This document shows, one piece after another, positions 1 through 8,019 of a stretch of DNA of 64,000 nt. A model generated the notes under the pieces. It was not told the origin of the DNA. It searched no databases and saw nothing but the letters and a program-made list of their open reading frames with translations. Positions within the stretch are counted from its first letter, which is position 1. Every line of letters starts with the position of its first letter. The DNA lies in the NCBI RefSeq assembly GCF_004115155.1, contig NZ_RDSM01000001.1, forward strand, positions 1,488,001 through 1,552,000. Direction: 5' to 3'. The DNA comes from Granulicella sibirica. Its GTDB lineage: Bacteria > Acidobacteriota > Terriglobia > Terriglobales > Acidobacteriaceae. The translations under genes and the position numbers were made by a program.

Positions 1-1411
1 TCTTTTCGTTCAAGAATGGCCGAACTGTCGTTGGCTCAGCCGGTGGTGTGCTGTCCGACACTGGATCGACTATTGTTGGGGTCACCACAACGATGAGCTC
101 AGAGGTAGACAGGTTGACTCCCTTGGACTTGAAGAGCGCTCCCAGGATCGGAACATTGGCGATACCCGGGGTCCGAGCGAAAGCATCGGTTGTGCGGCGG
201 TCGAGCAAACCGGAGATCGCAAAGCTCTGTCCACTGCGCAACACCACCTGTGTATCCACGTGCTTGGTGGAGATGGCAGGAATGGTGTATCCGCTGATGG
301 AAACTTCATTGGTGTAGTCGAGTGAGCTTACCTCTGGCGACACCTTCAGCTCGATGGTCCCGTCTTCATTGACCTTCGGTGTGAAATTGAGCTTTACGCC
401 ATATGGGCGAAATTGAATCGTAATCGAGGTAGCGCCGGTGGATGCTCCCTGCACCACGGGAAAGGGGAACTCGCCACCTGCGAGAAAGCTTGCGGGCTGC
501 CCATTGAGCGTGGTGATAGTGGGCTCGGAGAGGATCTGTACGATTTCTTTATTCTCGAGGTCTTGCACCGAAACTCCAACGCCTGCCCTGGCGCTGTAGA
601 AGAGGAAATTCAACGGATTACTGATGGTCAGCGTATTCCCTCCAACCAGCAGACCAGTACCGGTGCCTCCACTGGTAAGTGTCGCTGGAGAGGAGAACTG
701 CGAGGTCCCCGAAGATCCGACTGAGTTACCGGGGCCCGGAGCAAAGATATTGATTCCGTACTGATTGAGTCTCGAGCGATCGACTTCCACGAAACGCACC
801 TTGAGCTGCACCTGCTTGGCGTTCGTGGAATTCACGTTCAACGAATTCACAACGTCCTTAGTAAATTGAGCGGCTAGCTTCTCGGCGGCGTCCGAGGCGA
901 CCTGGGTCGTGACGGAGCCGGTAAGTGTCACGCGCCCCTGATGTTCCTCGACGGCAATCCTCTCGCCCGGCAAAGCTCCTTTGAGGGCACTGCGAAGCGG
1001 ATCCAGATCAAGCTCGCTGGAGATCATGTAATTCTGCATCTGGTTCTTTTCATCCCAGAGGACGACGGAGACGATCCCCGGAGCTTTCGCGGTAAGGAGG
1101 ATCTGCTTCGGGCTGACAATATAGGACTCGAGTGCCGTCGGATTACCAACGTAGAGACGACTTACCCTCGACTTTGTATTCACAAAGAGTGTGTGCCCCA
1201 CACTTAGATGAATCGTGTCCGTCGCGGGCTGCGATGCTTGTGCCGCTTGATCGAGCGAAGTGGTGACCTGCAAGGAATCTCTCGTTGTGGCGCTGCCAGG
1301 AGCGGTGGTCTGACACGATACGCTGCCAGTGACACCGAGAACGATGAGTGAGATACAGGCGCGGGGGCGAAGCAAAATGAGTTGGCTCCAATACCTAAGC
1401 AGATTTTTCAT
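1..1411 (-). CDS. cpaC: Tad/Flp pilus secretin, CpaC/RcpA family (partial)
   Basis: Outer-membrane secretin of the Tad pilus, the channel through which the Flp pilus leaves the cell. The reading frame starts with ATG at 1411 and runs open off the left edge, about 470 codons. An N-terminal hydrophobic segment (LILLRPRACISLIVLGV) acts as signal sequence. A pilus/BON-like domain follows (about residues 55-170, with GRVTLTGSV), then the secretin core with EKEIVQILSEPTITTLNG-type residues, FAISGLLDRR and the IPILGALFKSK motif usual near the secretin end. Its start overlaps the stop of the upstream cpaB by 4 bases (ATGA), so the two are translationally coupled. The C-terminus is outside the window. 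Family assignment is firm; pilus role is inferred from neighbours. Confidence 0.93.
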   Translation of the reverse strand, partial: MKNLLRYWSQLILLRPRACISLIVLGVTGSVSCQTTAPGSATTRDSLQVTTSLDQAAQASQPATDTIHLSVGHTLFVNTKSRVSRLYVGNPTALESYIVSPKQILLTAKAPGIVSVVLWDEKNQMQNYMISSELDLDPLRSALKGALPGERIAVEEHQGRVTLTGSVTTQVASDAAEKLAAQFTKDVVNSLNVNSTNAKQVQLKVRFVEVDRSRLNQYGINIFAPGPGNSVGSSGTSQFSSPATLTSGGTGTGLLVGGNTLTISNPLNFLFYSARAGVGVSVQDLENKEIVQILSEPTITTLNGQPASFLAGGEFPFPVVQGASTGATSITIQFRPYGVKLNFTPKVNEDGTIELKVSPEVSSLDYTNEVSISGYTIPAISTKHVDTQVVLRSGQSFAISGLLDRRTTDAFARTPGIANVPILGALFKSKGVNLSTSELIVVVTPTIVDPVSDSTPPAEPTTVRPFLNEK

Positions 1412-2253
1412 GGTTGGCCTGCCTGGAATGTTTGAACCGTAGATTTTCCGCCCGAGAGGGTTTCCACGCTGAAGGCGCCCGTTGACTGGCCCGCAGATTT
1501 TTTTCCGGACGGCGCAGGCGATTTGCCGGCCGCGCGGCCCAGCGACGAGCCCGGCGGGGCGAGGGTTAGCTGAGGGATATAACTGGACAACGACTTATCC
1601 GACTGGTTGCGAAGAACAAAGGTGAGTTTCCCCTGAGAACCTGCTACCGCAAGCCGGGCTGCTTCGTTCGGAGTCAGGAGAAGGGTGAGCGTCTCATCGG
1701 AAGGATGCGTGTTGTCCGCTGCCGGGGTCCCCTTTCTTCCAAGAAACAGGACCCGGACATTCTGCACGACCATCGAGCTCACAAACGTTGCATCCGTATC
1801 GGAGTGGTAACTCACAAGAATGTCGAGATAACTTCCCACAGCGATCAGACCCGAAAGTCCAGCAGCCTCATCGGACATCTTGATGGATACGGCGCGCATT
1901 CCATCCGGTACGGACGCTGCGACGCTATCGACTTCATTCCCGGCCAGGGAATGCTCAACGACCGGCTCGCCCGCGGACACCGAGATCAGAAGCTCCCGTC
2001 CGATGATGTCCTGAGGTCGTGTAAAGGCGCCCGGAAACTGCACGGACACTGGCCAACGAACCACCGCGAGCGACGAGGCTGTCAGCCGCTCGCCGTTATG
2101 GATATCGTGGGCTGCAACAACGACGTCACGCGTGGCTACCGGACTGGCCGCAGGAGGAGCGGCATGTCCCATGTGCTTGCTCAACTGCCAGGTGAGCAGC
2201 CCGGAGCAGGCCAATGCGAAGACCAGAGCGCAAAGTAAGCGTTGAAGGTTCAT
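1408..2253 (-). CDS. cpaB: Flp pilus assembly protein CpaB/RcpC
   Basis: Periplasmic accessory protein of the Tad secretion channel, 281 aa. It has an N-terminal membrane anchor (LLCALVFALACSGLLTW), then a SAF-domain segment (VVVAAHDIHNGERLTASSL, about residues 45-105), then the RcpC/CpaB domain with AVSIKMSDEAAGLSGLI and GSYLDILVSY around residues 120-150. The last 60 residues are a Ser/Gly/Pro/Lys-rich tail of low complexity. It overlaps cpaA upstream and cpaC downstream by 4 bases each, making a tight cpaA-cpaB-cpaC operon on the minus strand. Confidence 0.92.
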   Translation of the reverse strand: MNLQRLLCALVFALACSGLLTWQLSKHMGHAAPPAASPVATRDVVVAAHDIHNGERLTASSLAVVRWPVSVQFPGAFTRPQDIIGRELLISVSAGEPVVEHSLAGNEVDSVAASVPDGMRAVSIKMSDEAAGLSGLIAVGSYLDILVSYHSDTDATFVSSMVVQNVRVLFLGRKGTPAADNTHPSDETLTLLLTPNEAARLAVAGSQGKLTFVLRNQSDKSLSSYIPQLTLAPPGSSLGRAAGKSPAPSGKKSAGQSTGAFSVETLSGGKSTVQTFQAGQP

Positions 2254-2837
2254 CGGGGCAGACTCACCGAAGACTGCAGCACTATTGTCAATATGGCTCC
2301 CGATGCGATGGCCAGGGCGTATGGCAGGCGGAGAGTATTGCCTTCAAGCACATTGATTTCCGGATGCGGCGTCAATCCACTTCTGCCATGATGCGCCGTC
2401 AAGACCAGGACATTCGAGAGGGTCTGCCGGACTGCGCCGCGCTTGACCGCAAGGATGACTCCCATCAATCCACCGCAGAGAGCAGTCCACACCAGGAGCG
2501 GACCCACGCTGGCCAGTCCCAAGAAACAACCCTCAGCCGCAATCAGCTTGACATCCCCGGCGCCCATGCCTCCCGCGAGGTGAAATACGAAGAACACCGC
2601 GCCGCACGCAAGAAGCGCGAGGAAAGAGCTCCCACACTCGCGCCAACCGCCTGCCACGAAGTGTAGCAACAGCCCCGCGAGCATCGCCGGTCCTGTGAGC
2701 CAGTTCGGAATGCGGCGGGTGCGCACATCGGTCAACGCCCCTATCAGGCCGCAGCCAAGCGCCAGCATCGCGGCGAGATTATGTGTGACATCGTAGGTGG
2801 TCATTTGGGCCTGGATCATGTTGACGATAGAGCACAC
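2250..2837 (-). CDS. cpaA: Prepilin peptidase CpaA/TadV
   Basis: Inner-membrane aspartyl peptidase that cleaves and matures Flp prepilin and the TadE/F pseudopilins. The 195-aa product is largely hydrophobic with about six membrane segments. The two catalytic aspartates are visible: one in GALTDVRTRRIPN (about residue 37) and one in the GxGD motif GGMGAGDVKLIAA (about residue 94). It lacks the N-terminal methylase domain of PilD, as expected for TadV. The start is uncertain: the GTG at 2837 gives the longest form, and ATGs lie at 2819 and 2804, none with a clear Shine-Dalgarno. It lies 45 bases downstream of the pilin gene. Confidence 0.9.
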   Translation of the reverse strand: MCSIVNMIQAQMTTYDVTHNLAAMLALGCGLIGALTDVRTRRIPNWLTGPAMLAGLLLHFVAGGWRECGSSFLALLACGAVFFVFHLAGGMGAGDVKLIAAEGCFLGLASVGPLLVWTALCGGLMGVILAVKRGAVRQTLSNVLVLTAHHGRSGLTPHPEINVLEGNTLRLPYALAIASGAILTIVLQSSVSLPR

Positions 2838-2882
2838 ACTGAGAGGAACGGTCCACCGAAGCGGGGCTGGACCCTTCCACGG

Positions 2883-3062
2883 TTAGACGTTGCTGGTTAG
2901 AGTGGTACCGATCTTGGTGAAGGCGCTGCCCAGTGTGGTTGCGAAGGTCTTCATGGTTGCGACCGCGCCGAGTCCGATAAGCGCTGCGACGAGGGCGTAC
3001 TCGATGAGATCCTGCCCGGACTCTTCCCGGACAAGCCTAGAGATGATCTGTTTGATGTTCAT
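2883..3062 (-). CDS. flp: Flp-family type IVb pilin
   Basis: Major pilin subunit of the Tad pilus, 59 aa. The start is the ATG at 3062, preceded by a good AGGAG site; a longer in-frame reading upstream lacks this. The leader ends in ...REESG, and cleavage is predicted between G and Q of GQDLIEYALVAALIGLG. This is the type IVb signature, with Glu at +5 and Tyr at +6 followed by a hydrophobic helix. The mature pilin would be about 43 aa, which is typical. It precedes cpaA-cpaB-cpaC and is probably made in excess from its own promoter in the 388-base spacer upstream. Confidence 0.93.
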   Translation of the reverse strand: MNIKQIISRLVREESGQDLIEYALVAALIGLGAVATMKTFATTLGSAFTKIGTTLTSNV

Positions 3063-3450
3063 TAGTATGCTCTCCTGATAATTGATATTTGTTGTTAGGT
3101 CAGCCGGCGACAAGATACTGCTCCGAAAATCACATGCCGGCTTGCAGGACTTCACGCATGTGCTTGCCCTACCTAGACTGCGCGTCTATATCGGCAGATC
3201 AAGTGACTTAGCCCAAGCTTCTGCGCGCCCATGGGGGGGATGCGCAAGGGACAAAAGTTGTAGCCACAGTCCTGAACATTGGATCGGAGATGCCGTTATA
3301 GACGGCGGCCCTCAGATCGCTCCTTGCCGCAGGTTCTAACAGACTTCGCAGCATGACGGGACAACCACAACCCTCCTCTTTCACTCTGCGGTGACAACAG
3401 GAAATTGCCCATGATCTCGGATTCAAATAGCTGAGGAGAGGAGGTTCAAG
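3063..3450. other. Intergenic region upstream of pilin and of a small membrane peptide
   Basis: This 388-base divergent spacer separates the minus-strand pilin from the plus-strand 31-codon gene. It should hold promoters for both. I see no convincing -35/-10 pair, no riboswitch and no strong terminator. The reading frames crossing it look like chance. The last 20 bases carry a purine-rich double Shine-Dalgarno (GAGGAGAGGAGG) for the gene at 3451. Confidence 0.5.
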
Positions 3451-3546
3451 GTGGATATCTCAACCATTCGCATTATCGCGGCGGTGCTGGCCGTGATCGT
3501 GCTCGCTGCTCTCGTGTACCGTCGGAAGTCCTCGAACGCGCTTTAA
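3451..3546 (+). CDS. Small single-span membrane protein, 31 aa
   Basis: A short frame starts with GTG at 3451 and ends with TAA at 3546. The product begins MDISTIRIIA, continues as one hydrophobic helix (AAVLAVIVLAALVY) and ends in a basic YRRKSSNAL tail, so an N-out/C-in single-pass membrane protein is likely. The evidence for translation is an unusually strong Shine-Dalgarno (GAGGAGAGGAGG) 7 bases before GTG, and the helix-plus-basic-tail pattern. It lies 18 bases before the DUF192 gene and inside the Tad locus, so a link to envelope or pilus biology is possible. No function is recognised. Confidence 0.6.
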   Translation: MDISTIRIIAAVLAVIVLAALVYRRKSSNAL

Positions 3547-3564
3547 TTACTTGATTGGAACTCT

Positions 3565-3927
3565 ATGCAGACGGTCGTCATTCGCAACCATATAAGCGGC
3601 GCGGAAATAGGAGATCGCATCGAATATGCCGCGAACTCCTTGACTCGTCTCGTAGGGCTCCTTGGAAGAAGCACGCTAACCGCCGGGGAGGGATTGTGGA
3701 TCGATCCCTCCTCAGGTGTCCACACCATCGGAATGCGCTTCGCCATCGACGTCGTAGGCCTGGATCGGAGCATGCGGGTCATCAAAGTCTGGCAGCGACT
3801 CAAACCGCAACGCGTGACTTCCATCAGTACCAATGTCCGAAGCGTGCTTGAACTTGCGGCGGGGGAGATTGATGCGCGCTCCATCAGGCTGGGAGATGTG
3901 CTCCGCGCGACTCCTGCGCAGAGATAG
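3565..3927 (+). CDS. DUF192 family protein
   Basis: A 120-aa protein of the DUF192 fold, a small beta-barrel family of unknown biochemical role, often found near pilus or secretion genes. Family features are visible: RLVGLLGRSTL (about residues 28-38), GLWIDPSSGVHTIGMRFAID (about 43-62) with the conserved His-Thr-Ile-Gly-Met core, and a C-terminal VLELAAGEID segment. There is no signal peptide, unlike many homologues. It lies on the plus strand within an otherwise minus-strand Tad locus, directly after the 31-aa membrane peptide, with which it may form an operon. Confidence 0.85.
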   Translation: MQTVVIRNHISGAEIGDRIEYAANSLTRLVGLLGRSTLTAGEGLWIDPSSGVHTIGMRFAIDVVGLDRSMRVIKVWQRLKPQRVTSISTNVRSVLELAAGEIDARSIRLGDVLRATPAQR

Positions 3928-4032
3928 CGATCTGCGTAACTCTCTCCAGTGCTGTTTCAAATGGAACTCCCCGTCCGGGATCTTTCTCCCGCAGCTTTAT
4001 AAGACCCTCGGTCGAATAACTCCCTCCCGATG

Positions 4033-5361
4033 CTAGTTGGGCGATTTTTCCTCCATGGCAGCCGAAGAACGCTGGAGAGCACCGGGCGCGATATTCGTTG
4101 CCCATGTCCCCGCCGATTGCCAACGCTTCCTCAATAGCCAATTGATCGCCGGCGCCGCCAGCACTGTCAAGACAGGGTCAACCACGAGCCGGTAGCGGAA
4201 CTCGGCATGCGTTATGTAATACGGAAGCGGGAAGACAAGCAAAGGGATCAACATCGTCAGACAGATGTCCCTCCTTGCGCCTTGCCACAGTAGAGCAAGG
4301 CCGAACCCGCCCAATATCAGCGTCAGGGTTGCGTGAAGCCCAAAGAGAACCGACCCACCCGAAGTTCCGGTACCGGTCCAAAAGCGGAGGACGCGCCGCG
4401 CGGACATCGTGAGAAAGATGGACGGATGTGCATGGATAAAGTCTGCCGCCATCTGACCTTTATGCGCCATGTAGTCAATCTCCCCCCTTGCTCTATAGTC
4501 CGCCAACTCAGCCTGGTTATATGTCGGAAAGAGTGATGTATCCAGGAAGCCGGTTGCGTGCTCGTTATTCCCCATCCACAGTTCCAACCCTACCGTGGTG
4601 CGCGTAAGCACGCAGGCGTGAAAGACCCGGGCGTTGCGCAGTGGCCACGGAGAATACAAGAGTACGGCTCCGAGAGACCAGACTGAGACGAAGCGCCATC
4701 GTTTGGCAAGGGCGGGAGCCTTGAAAAGCGTATAGATGACGATGAGTGTCAGGCATGGGGCCAGTGCTGGATTAAACAGAGCGGCCGTTCCGCATAGCAT
4801 TCCACAGACGCACCAGAATTTCGTTGTATCCCTCCGCCTGGAAAGCAAGAGCGAAGCAAGTCCGATCGGACACAAGGCGGACAGATTCGTTTCCCAAAAG
4901 ATCGTTGGCATCCAGATCAGCGGAAGAGAGCATGTCCAGAAGATCGAAACGAAGAAAGCACTCCGCTCACTGGCGATCGTCCGGCTTAACCTGTAGATGA
5001 GATACGCCGTCGCCACATTGCAGACGGCACCGAAGAGCATCAGGCAGAGCGCCGAGGCCGATGTATAGCTTCCGAACAGACGGAAGACAAAGCTAACCAG
5101 GAGCGGATATCCCGGAGCCACGATGGCCGTCGGTCCTGTCTCCATGCCAAAGGGCGAACTCAAGCCCTTTCCCCGGAGGAACGAGTCGGCGAGAAGTCCC
5201 ATCTCCAAGCCTCGGGAGAAGAACCACCCCGGAGCAAAATAAACCTTCGCATAGAGTACGAGGAGCAGGCGCGAGACAAGCGCGGTAGCGATCACGATTG
5301 CGGTACGATCTCGCTCGGGTTCGCCGTACGGCGAGACGCTCCCATGATCTCTATTGGACAA
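4033..5361 (-). CDS. GT39/ArnT-like membrane glycosyltransferase in the Tad locus
   Basis: A 442-aa multi-spanning protein resembling the dolichyl-phosphate-mannose-protein mannosyltransferase (GT39/PMT-2) group, which transfers sugars from a lipid-linked donor on the periplasmic side. The N-terminal first loop holds the acidic/aromatic pattern of the family (FSRGLEMGLLADSFLRGKG, PTAIVAPGYPLLVSFVFRLF), followed by about ten hydrophobic segments (LLLVLYAKVYF, ATAYLIYRL, LLLSRRR, LTLIVIYTLF and others). The start is a TTG at 5361 with AAGGTG upstream; it overlaps the preceding TadE-like gene by 11 bases. That coupling suggests it modifies a pilus component. The substrate is not known. Confidence 0.75.
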   Translation of the reverse strand: MSNRDHGSVSPYGEPERDRTAIVIATALVSRLLLVLYAKVYFAPGWFFSRGLEMGLLADSFLRGKGLSSPFGMETGPTAIVAPGYPLLVSFVFRLFGSYTSASALCLMLFGAVCNVATAYLIYRLSRTIASERSAFFVSIFWTCSLPLIWMPTIFWETNLSALCPIGLASLLLSRRRDTTKFWCVCGMLCGTAALFNPALAPCLTLIVIYTLFKAPALAKRWRFVSVWSLGAVLLYSPWPLRNARVFHACVLTRTTVGLELWMGNNEHATGFLDTSLFPTYNQAELADYRARGEIDYMAHKGQMAADFIHAHPSIFLTMSARRVLRFWTGTGTSGGSVLFGLHATLTLILGGFGLALLWQGARRDICLTMLIPLLVFPLPYYITHAEFRYRLVVDPVLTVLAAPAINWLLRKRWQSAGTWATNIAPGALQRSSAAMEEKSPN

Positions 5362-5899
5362 TGGTCACCTTAGAGGTGGAGGTGAGCGAGAGGGTATTGT
5401 TCGGAAGTAGTGGAGATACGAACGAGAAAGGATAGGTAACCGTCACTGTCACAACACATCCCGCAGCATTGGTCGGGACGGAGGAGGAGGAGAGGCAAGA
5501 TGCTCCGGTGGCATCTGTCCCCGGCCATGTTGTGCTGGCCGCCAGGTTCGATGGGACAACGCCGGGGGAGGATAACGAGCGCACAAAGGCTGTGACGTTA
5601 CTGCTGTTCGCGACGCAATTGGACGCAGTGGCCGAGGCGCAACTCGATGTCCAGGAAGCGCCACGAACCATGGCGTAACGCGTGGCCTCCTGTGCCGCAT
5701 TGGCGACGAAATGATTCACATACACCGCTCGGGAACACTCCATGATTCCGAAGACCAACGTGAACAGAATGATAGCCGAAGAGGTGAATTCAACCAGAGC
5801 GCTGCCGCTCTCCTGCTCGACAAGCTTCCACAGCTTCGAGTCGGTGAGACAGAATGGCGGTAATCGGGAGATCCTCTGTGTGAAAGTCATCGGCGTCAA
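5351..5899 (-). CDS. tadE: TadE-like pseudopilin
   Basis: Minor pseudopilin of the Tad system, 182 aa. After about 35 residues a prepilin-like site appears (ESGSALVEFTSSAII), with Glu at +5 after the predicted cut following Gly. A long hydrophobic helix (SAIILFTLVFGIMECSRAVYV) and the NAAQEATRYAMVRG segment common in TadE/TadF follow. The rest is a Ser/Thr-rich periplasmic region with four Cys that may form disulfides. The start is ambiguous: TTG at 5899 overlaps the upstream stop (TTGA), while ATG at 5890 is an alternative; neither has a clear ribosome site. Confidence 0.85.
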   Translation of the reverse strand: MTPMTFTQRISRLPPFCLTDSKLWKLVEQESGSALVEFTSSAIILFTLVFGIMECSRAVYVNHFVANAAQEATRYAMVRGASWTSSCASATASNCVANSSNVTAFVRSLSSPGVVPSNLAASTTWPGTDATGASCLSSSSVPTNAAGCVVTVTVTYPFSFVSPLLPNNTLSLTSTSKVTIVQ

Positions 5900-6387
5900 T
5901 GATTGGTGCGCAAGCGAGAGTTACCGTTCAGGATAATGCTGGAGGGAATTCCGACGATATTGAGGGCCGGTGTATAGATCAGGGATGTCTTGACGTTCAC
6001 GAAGTTAACGGTCGTCACACTGCAAGTCGGGGTCGCCGTGCAGGAAACAGAGCTCGAGCTTCCGTCCGAGCATTCGCAGCCCCAGCTGGCAGACGAAGTC
6101 AGGTTATTGAGGTTTGGACCATTGAGTAAAGCGGCTCGCTGCATTCCGGCAGTGTCCGTGGGATGCTGTGTTCCGTATTGGGCGCCGGCGCTCGCGGCCG
6201 CGGACACCTCGATGGCGGCGTAGCAGGCTTGACCCAGATCTACCGAGCCGGCCAGAAGGAGAACAAAGAGCGAGAGAAGCAGGGCCAGTTCAACGAGGCC
6301 CTGGCCGTTTTGCTCCGTGCCGAGAGAGCGGACCGAGGAACGACCTGGCATGGATGAGACACCGCGGATTCGAGAGATAGGGTTCAC
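5896..6387 (-). CDS. TadE/TadF-like pseudopilin
   Basis: Second TadE/G-type pseudopilin, 163 aa, with the processing-site pattern QNGQGLVELALLLSLF (Glu at +5) and a hydrophobic helix (LALLLSLFVLLLAGSVDLG), then QACYAAIEVSAAASAGAQYG. The periplasmic part is Ser/Thr/Asn-rich with several Cys. The start is taken as GTG at 6387. It sits 69 bases downstream of the TadG-like gene and overlaps the next TadE-like gene, so three minor pilus proteins and a glycosyltransferase appear co-translated in order G-E-E-GT39. Confidence 0.85.
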   Translation of the reverse strand: MNPISRIRGVSSMPGRSSVRSLGTEQNGQGLVELALLLSLFVLLLAGSVDLGQACYAAIEVSAAASAGAQYGTQHPTDTAGMQRAALLNGPNLNNLTSSASWGCECSDGSSSSVSCTATPTCSVTTVNFVNVKTSLIYTPALNIVGIPSSIILNGNSRLRTNH

Positions 6388-6456
6388 AGTCTTATTTCCA
6401 GTCTTGAGCAGATGTTTCTCATTCCGTGTCCTTCTTGCGTAATTCGGCCCGATGGA

Positions 6457-7836
6457 TCACTGCACGACGACGCTCCCCGCTTTCGCGGATGGAAAGGGGC
6501 TTCCACCCACAAGAGAAGCGTAGTTGGTACTCGGGGAAAATCCGCTGTTATTCAGTTCGCAGTAGTCAGCTACCAATCCAAAGTAGTTATTCCCTTGAAG
6601 GGTGACGTTCGATCCGGTTATCTCCTGGCCCGCAAGATAGAAGATCCCATCCAATCGGGTGCCCGGATTCCAGTTCGCCAGCGTCAGGCCGGCGTTTCCC
6701 GCCGGGAGGGTGCGATCCGAGAAGTAGAGAATGCCTTTCAGGCTGCCCGAAGTCGGCGCGGACAAGGTTGCGTTGATGTTCTGAATCGAGCTCGCCCCAT
6801 AACTGAACCCGTTTCCTTGAGAGACATAGAACGTGATTCCTGAACCGCTCAAATTTGGCCCGTTGATCGTAAGTGCCCCAAGGATGACGTACGTGCCCGG
6901 AGCCAGAGTGACCGTTGAGCTCGTATTGATGGTTAGGCCCCCGCAGTATGTCCCGGGCTGAAGATTTGCCGCCGCGGTGACCTTGTAGTTCGTCTGGGTG
7001 CAGCCGCTGTAGGTGGGAACAGGAAGGCTCGCTAATGGATCCGTTGTCCTGGGGGAATTGAAGGAAGGCGAAGGGGAGATCGTCCCCGTACTGCCGGATG
7101 GACCGCCGGCCACGAAATAAGGACTTCCCGTGCTGGAGGAGCCGCCATTGAAGTTGTAGGAGAGCCCAAGGTAGAAGGCGCACTTAGCCTGGATGGTTTG
7201 GTTGATGAGCGTCAACGAGGGTTGACTCGTGCTCTGGGAGAGTAGGTATACGCAGGGCGACGGAGGCACAGTAGCCTCGGCGCGAGCAGCTATATTGACG
7301 GTATCGATACCGATTACTTTGGCGAAGACTGTCGAGACCGGGGCGGAGACAACGGCTTCGACATAAGTACTGTTTCCCAGGTTCGGGTCGCCCGCAAGGG
7401 CGCACGGCGGATTGTTCAGTGTCAGTTGAAGCTGAAGCGTGTTTCCTGTGGCGCAATTGACGAGAAGGCTGCTCGCGGTGAGGCCGTTCTCTGTGAGTGC
7501 GGCTTGTGCAGCGGTCCGCATTGCCGCGCAGTTCGCGGCGGCGCCGCACGCCGAGAGTTCAAGCGCGCCTGCAAGCGCGGAAGCATCCGCGGCATTCTGC
7601 AATTGGCGTTTTCTATAGCGAAGCACGCCGCTATCGATCGAGAGCCCTAGAAAGGCCACAATGACGACCATGCAGACGGCGGCGAGCACCAGGGTCTGTC
7701 CAGACTCGTCAGTTCGAAGAGATGACCGGAAAACGCGTCGATAGAGACGGCTTAAACCGCGCTCAGAACGGGAAACGGGGGATCGTCGCTTCGGAGAGAG
7801 CATCCCAGGAGACCCGTCGCTGCCGTCATCTCTCAT
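6457..7836 (-). CDS. tadG: TadG-like pilus assembly protein
   Basis: A 459-aa protein with a TadG/TadE-like N-terminus: a basic leader, then DESGQTLVLAAVCMVVIVAF as prepilin-like membrane helix and LSIDSGVLRYRKRQLQNAAD with ASALAGAL, the signature of the Flp pilus TadG-like N domain (about residues 45-95). The remaining 350 residues are a Ser/Thr/Gly/Asn-rich extracytoplasmic region (TYCGGLTINTSSTVTLAPG, GTYVILGALTING) that looks like a beta-rich adhesin-like repeat, without the von Willebrand A domain of classical TadG. The ATG at 7836 is used; no strong ribosome site is visible. Confidence 0.83.
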   Translation of the reverse strand: MRDDGSDGSPGMLSPKRRSPVSRSERGLSRLYRRVFRSSLRTDESGQTLVLAAVCMVVIVAFLGLSIDSGVLRYRKRQLQNAADASALAGALELSACGAAANCAAMRTAAQAALTENGLTASSLLVNCATGNTLQLQLTLNNPPCALAGDPNLGNSTYVEAVVSAPVSTVFAKVIGIDTVNIAARAEATVPPSPCVYLLSQSTSQPSLTLINQTIQAKCAFYLGLSYNFNGGSSSTGSPYFVAGGPSGSTGTISPSPSFNSPRTTDPLASLPVPTYSGCTQTNYKVTAAANLQPGTYCGGLTINTSSTVTLAPGTYVILGALTINGPNLSGSGITFYVSQGNGFSYGASSIQNINATLSAPTSGSLKGILYFSDRTLPAGNAGLTLANWNPGTRLDGIFYLAGQEITGSNVTLQGNNYFGLVADYCELNNSGFSPSTNYASLVGGSPFPSAKAGSVVVQ

Positions 7837-8019
7837 ACACGCGAGATATATCGGTCAAACAGCGAGATGAGTTCAAATAGAGGTGCCAGTTAGCGTACGA
7901 CTCTTGTGACGCAGGGTGCTGCGTTGCCGGTATTGAGCGGACGTCGAACCTGTGCCATAACAGGCGGCCCGACGAGACTTAGCCTCCTCCGGCTCTAATG
8001 CGCCAGGTCCACCCAGTCA

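Noticed and set aside
3160..3400. Sigma-54 promoter or c-di-GMP riboswitch before the pilin gene
   Set aside because: A TGGCTACAACTTTTGT stretch lacks the GC at -12, and no GEMM-like conserved core was found.
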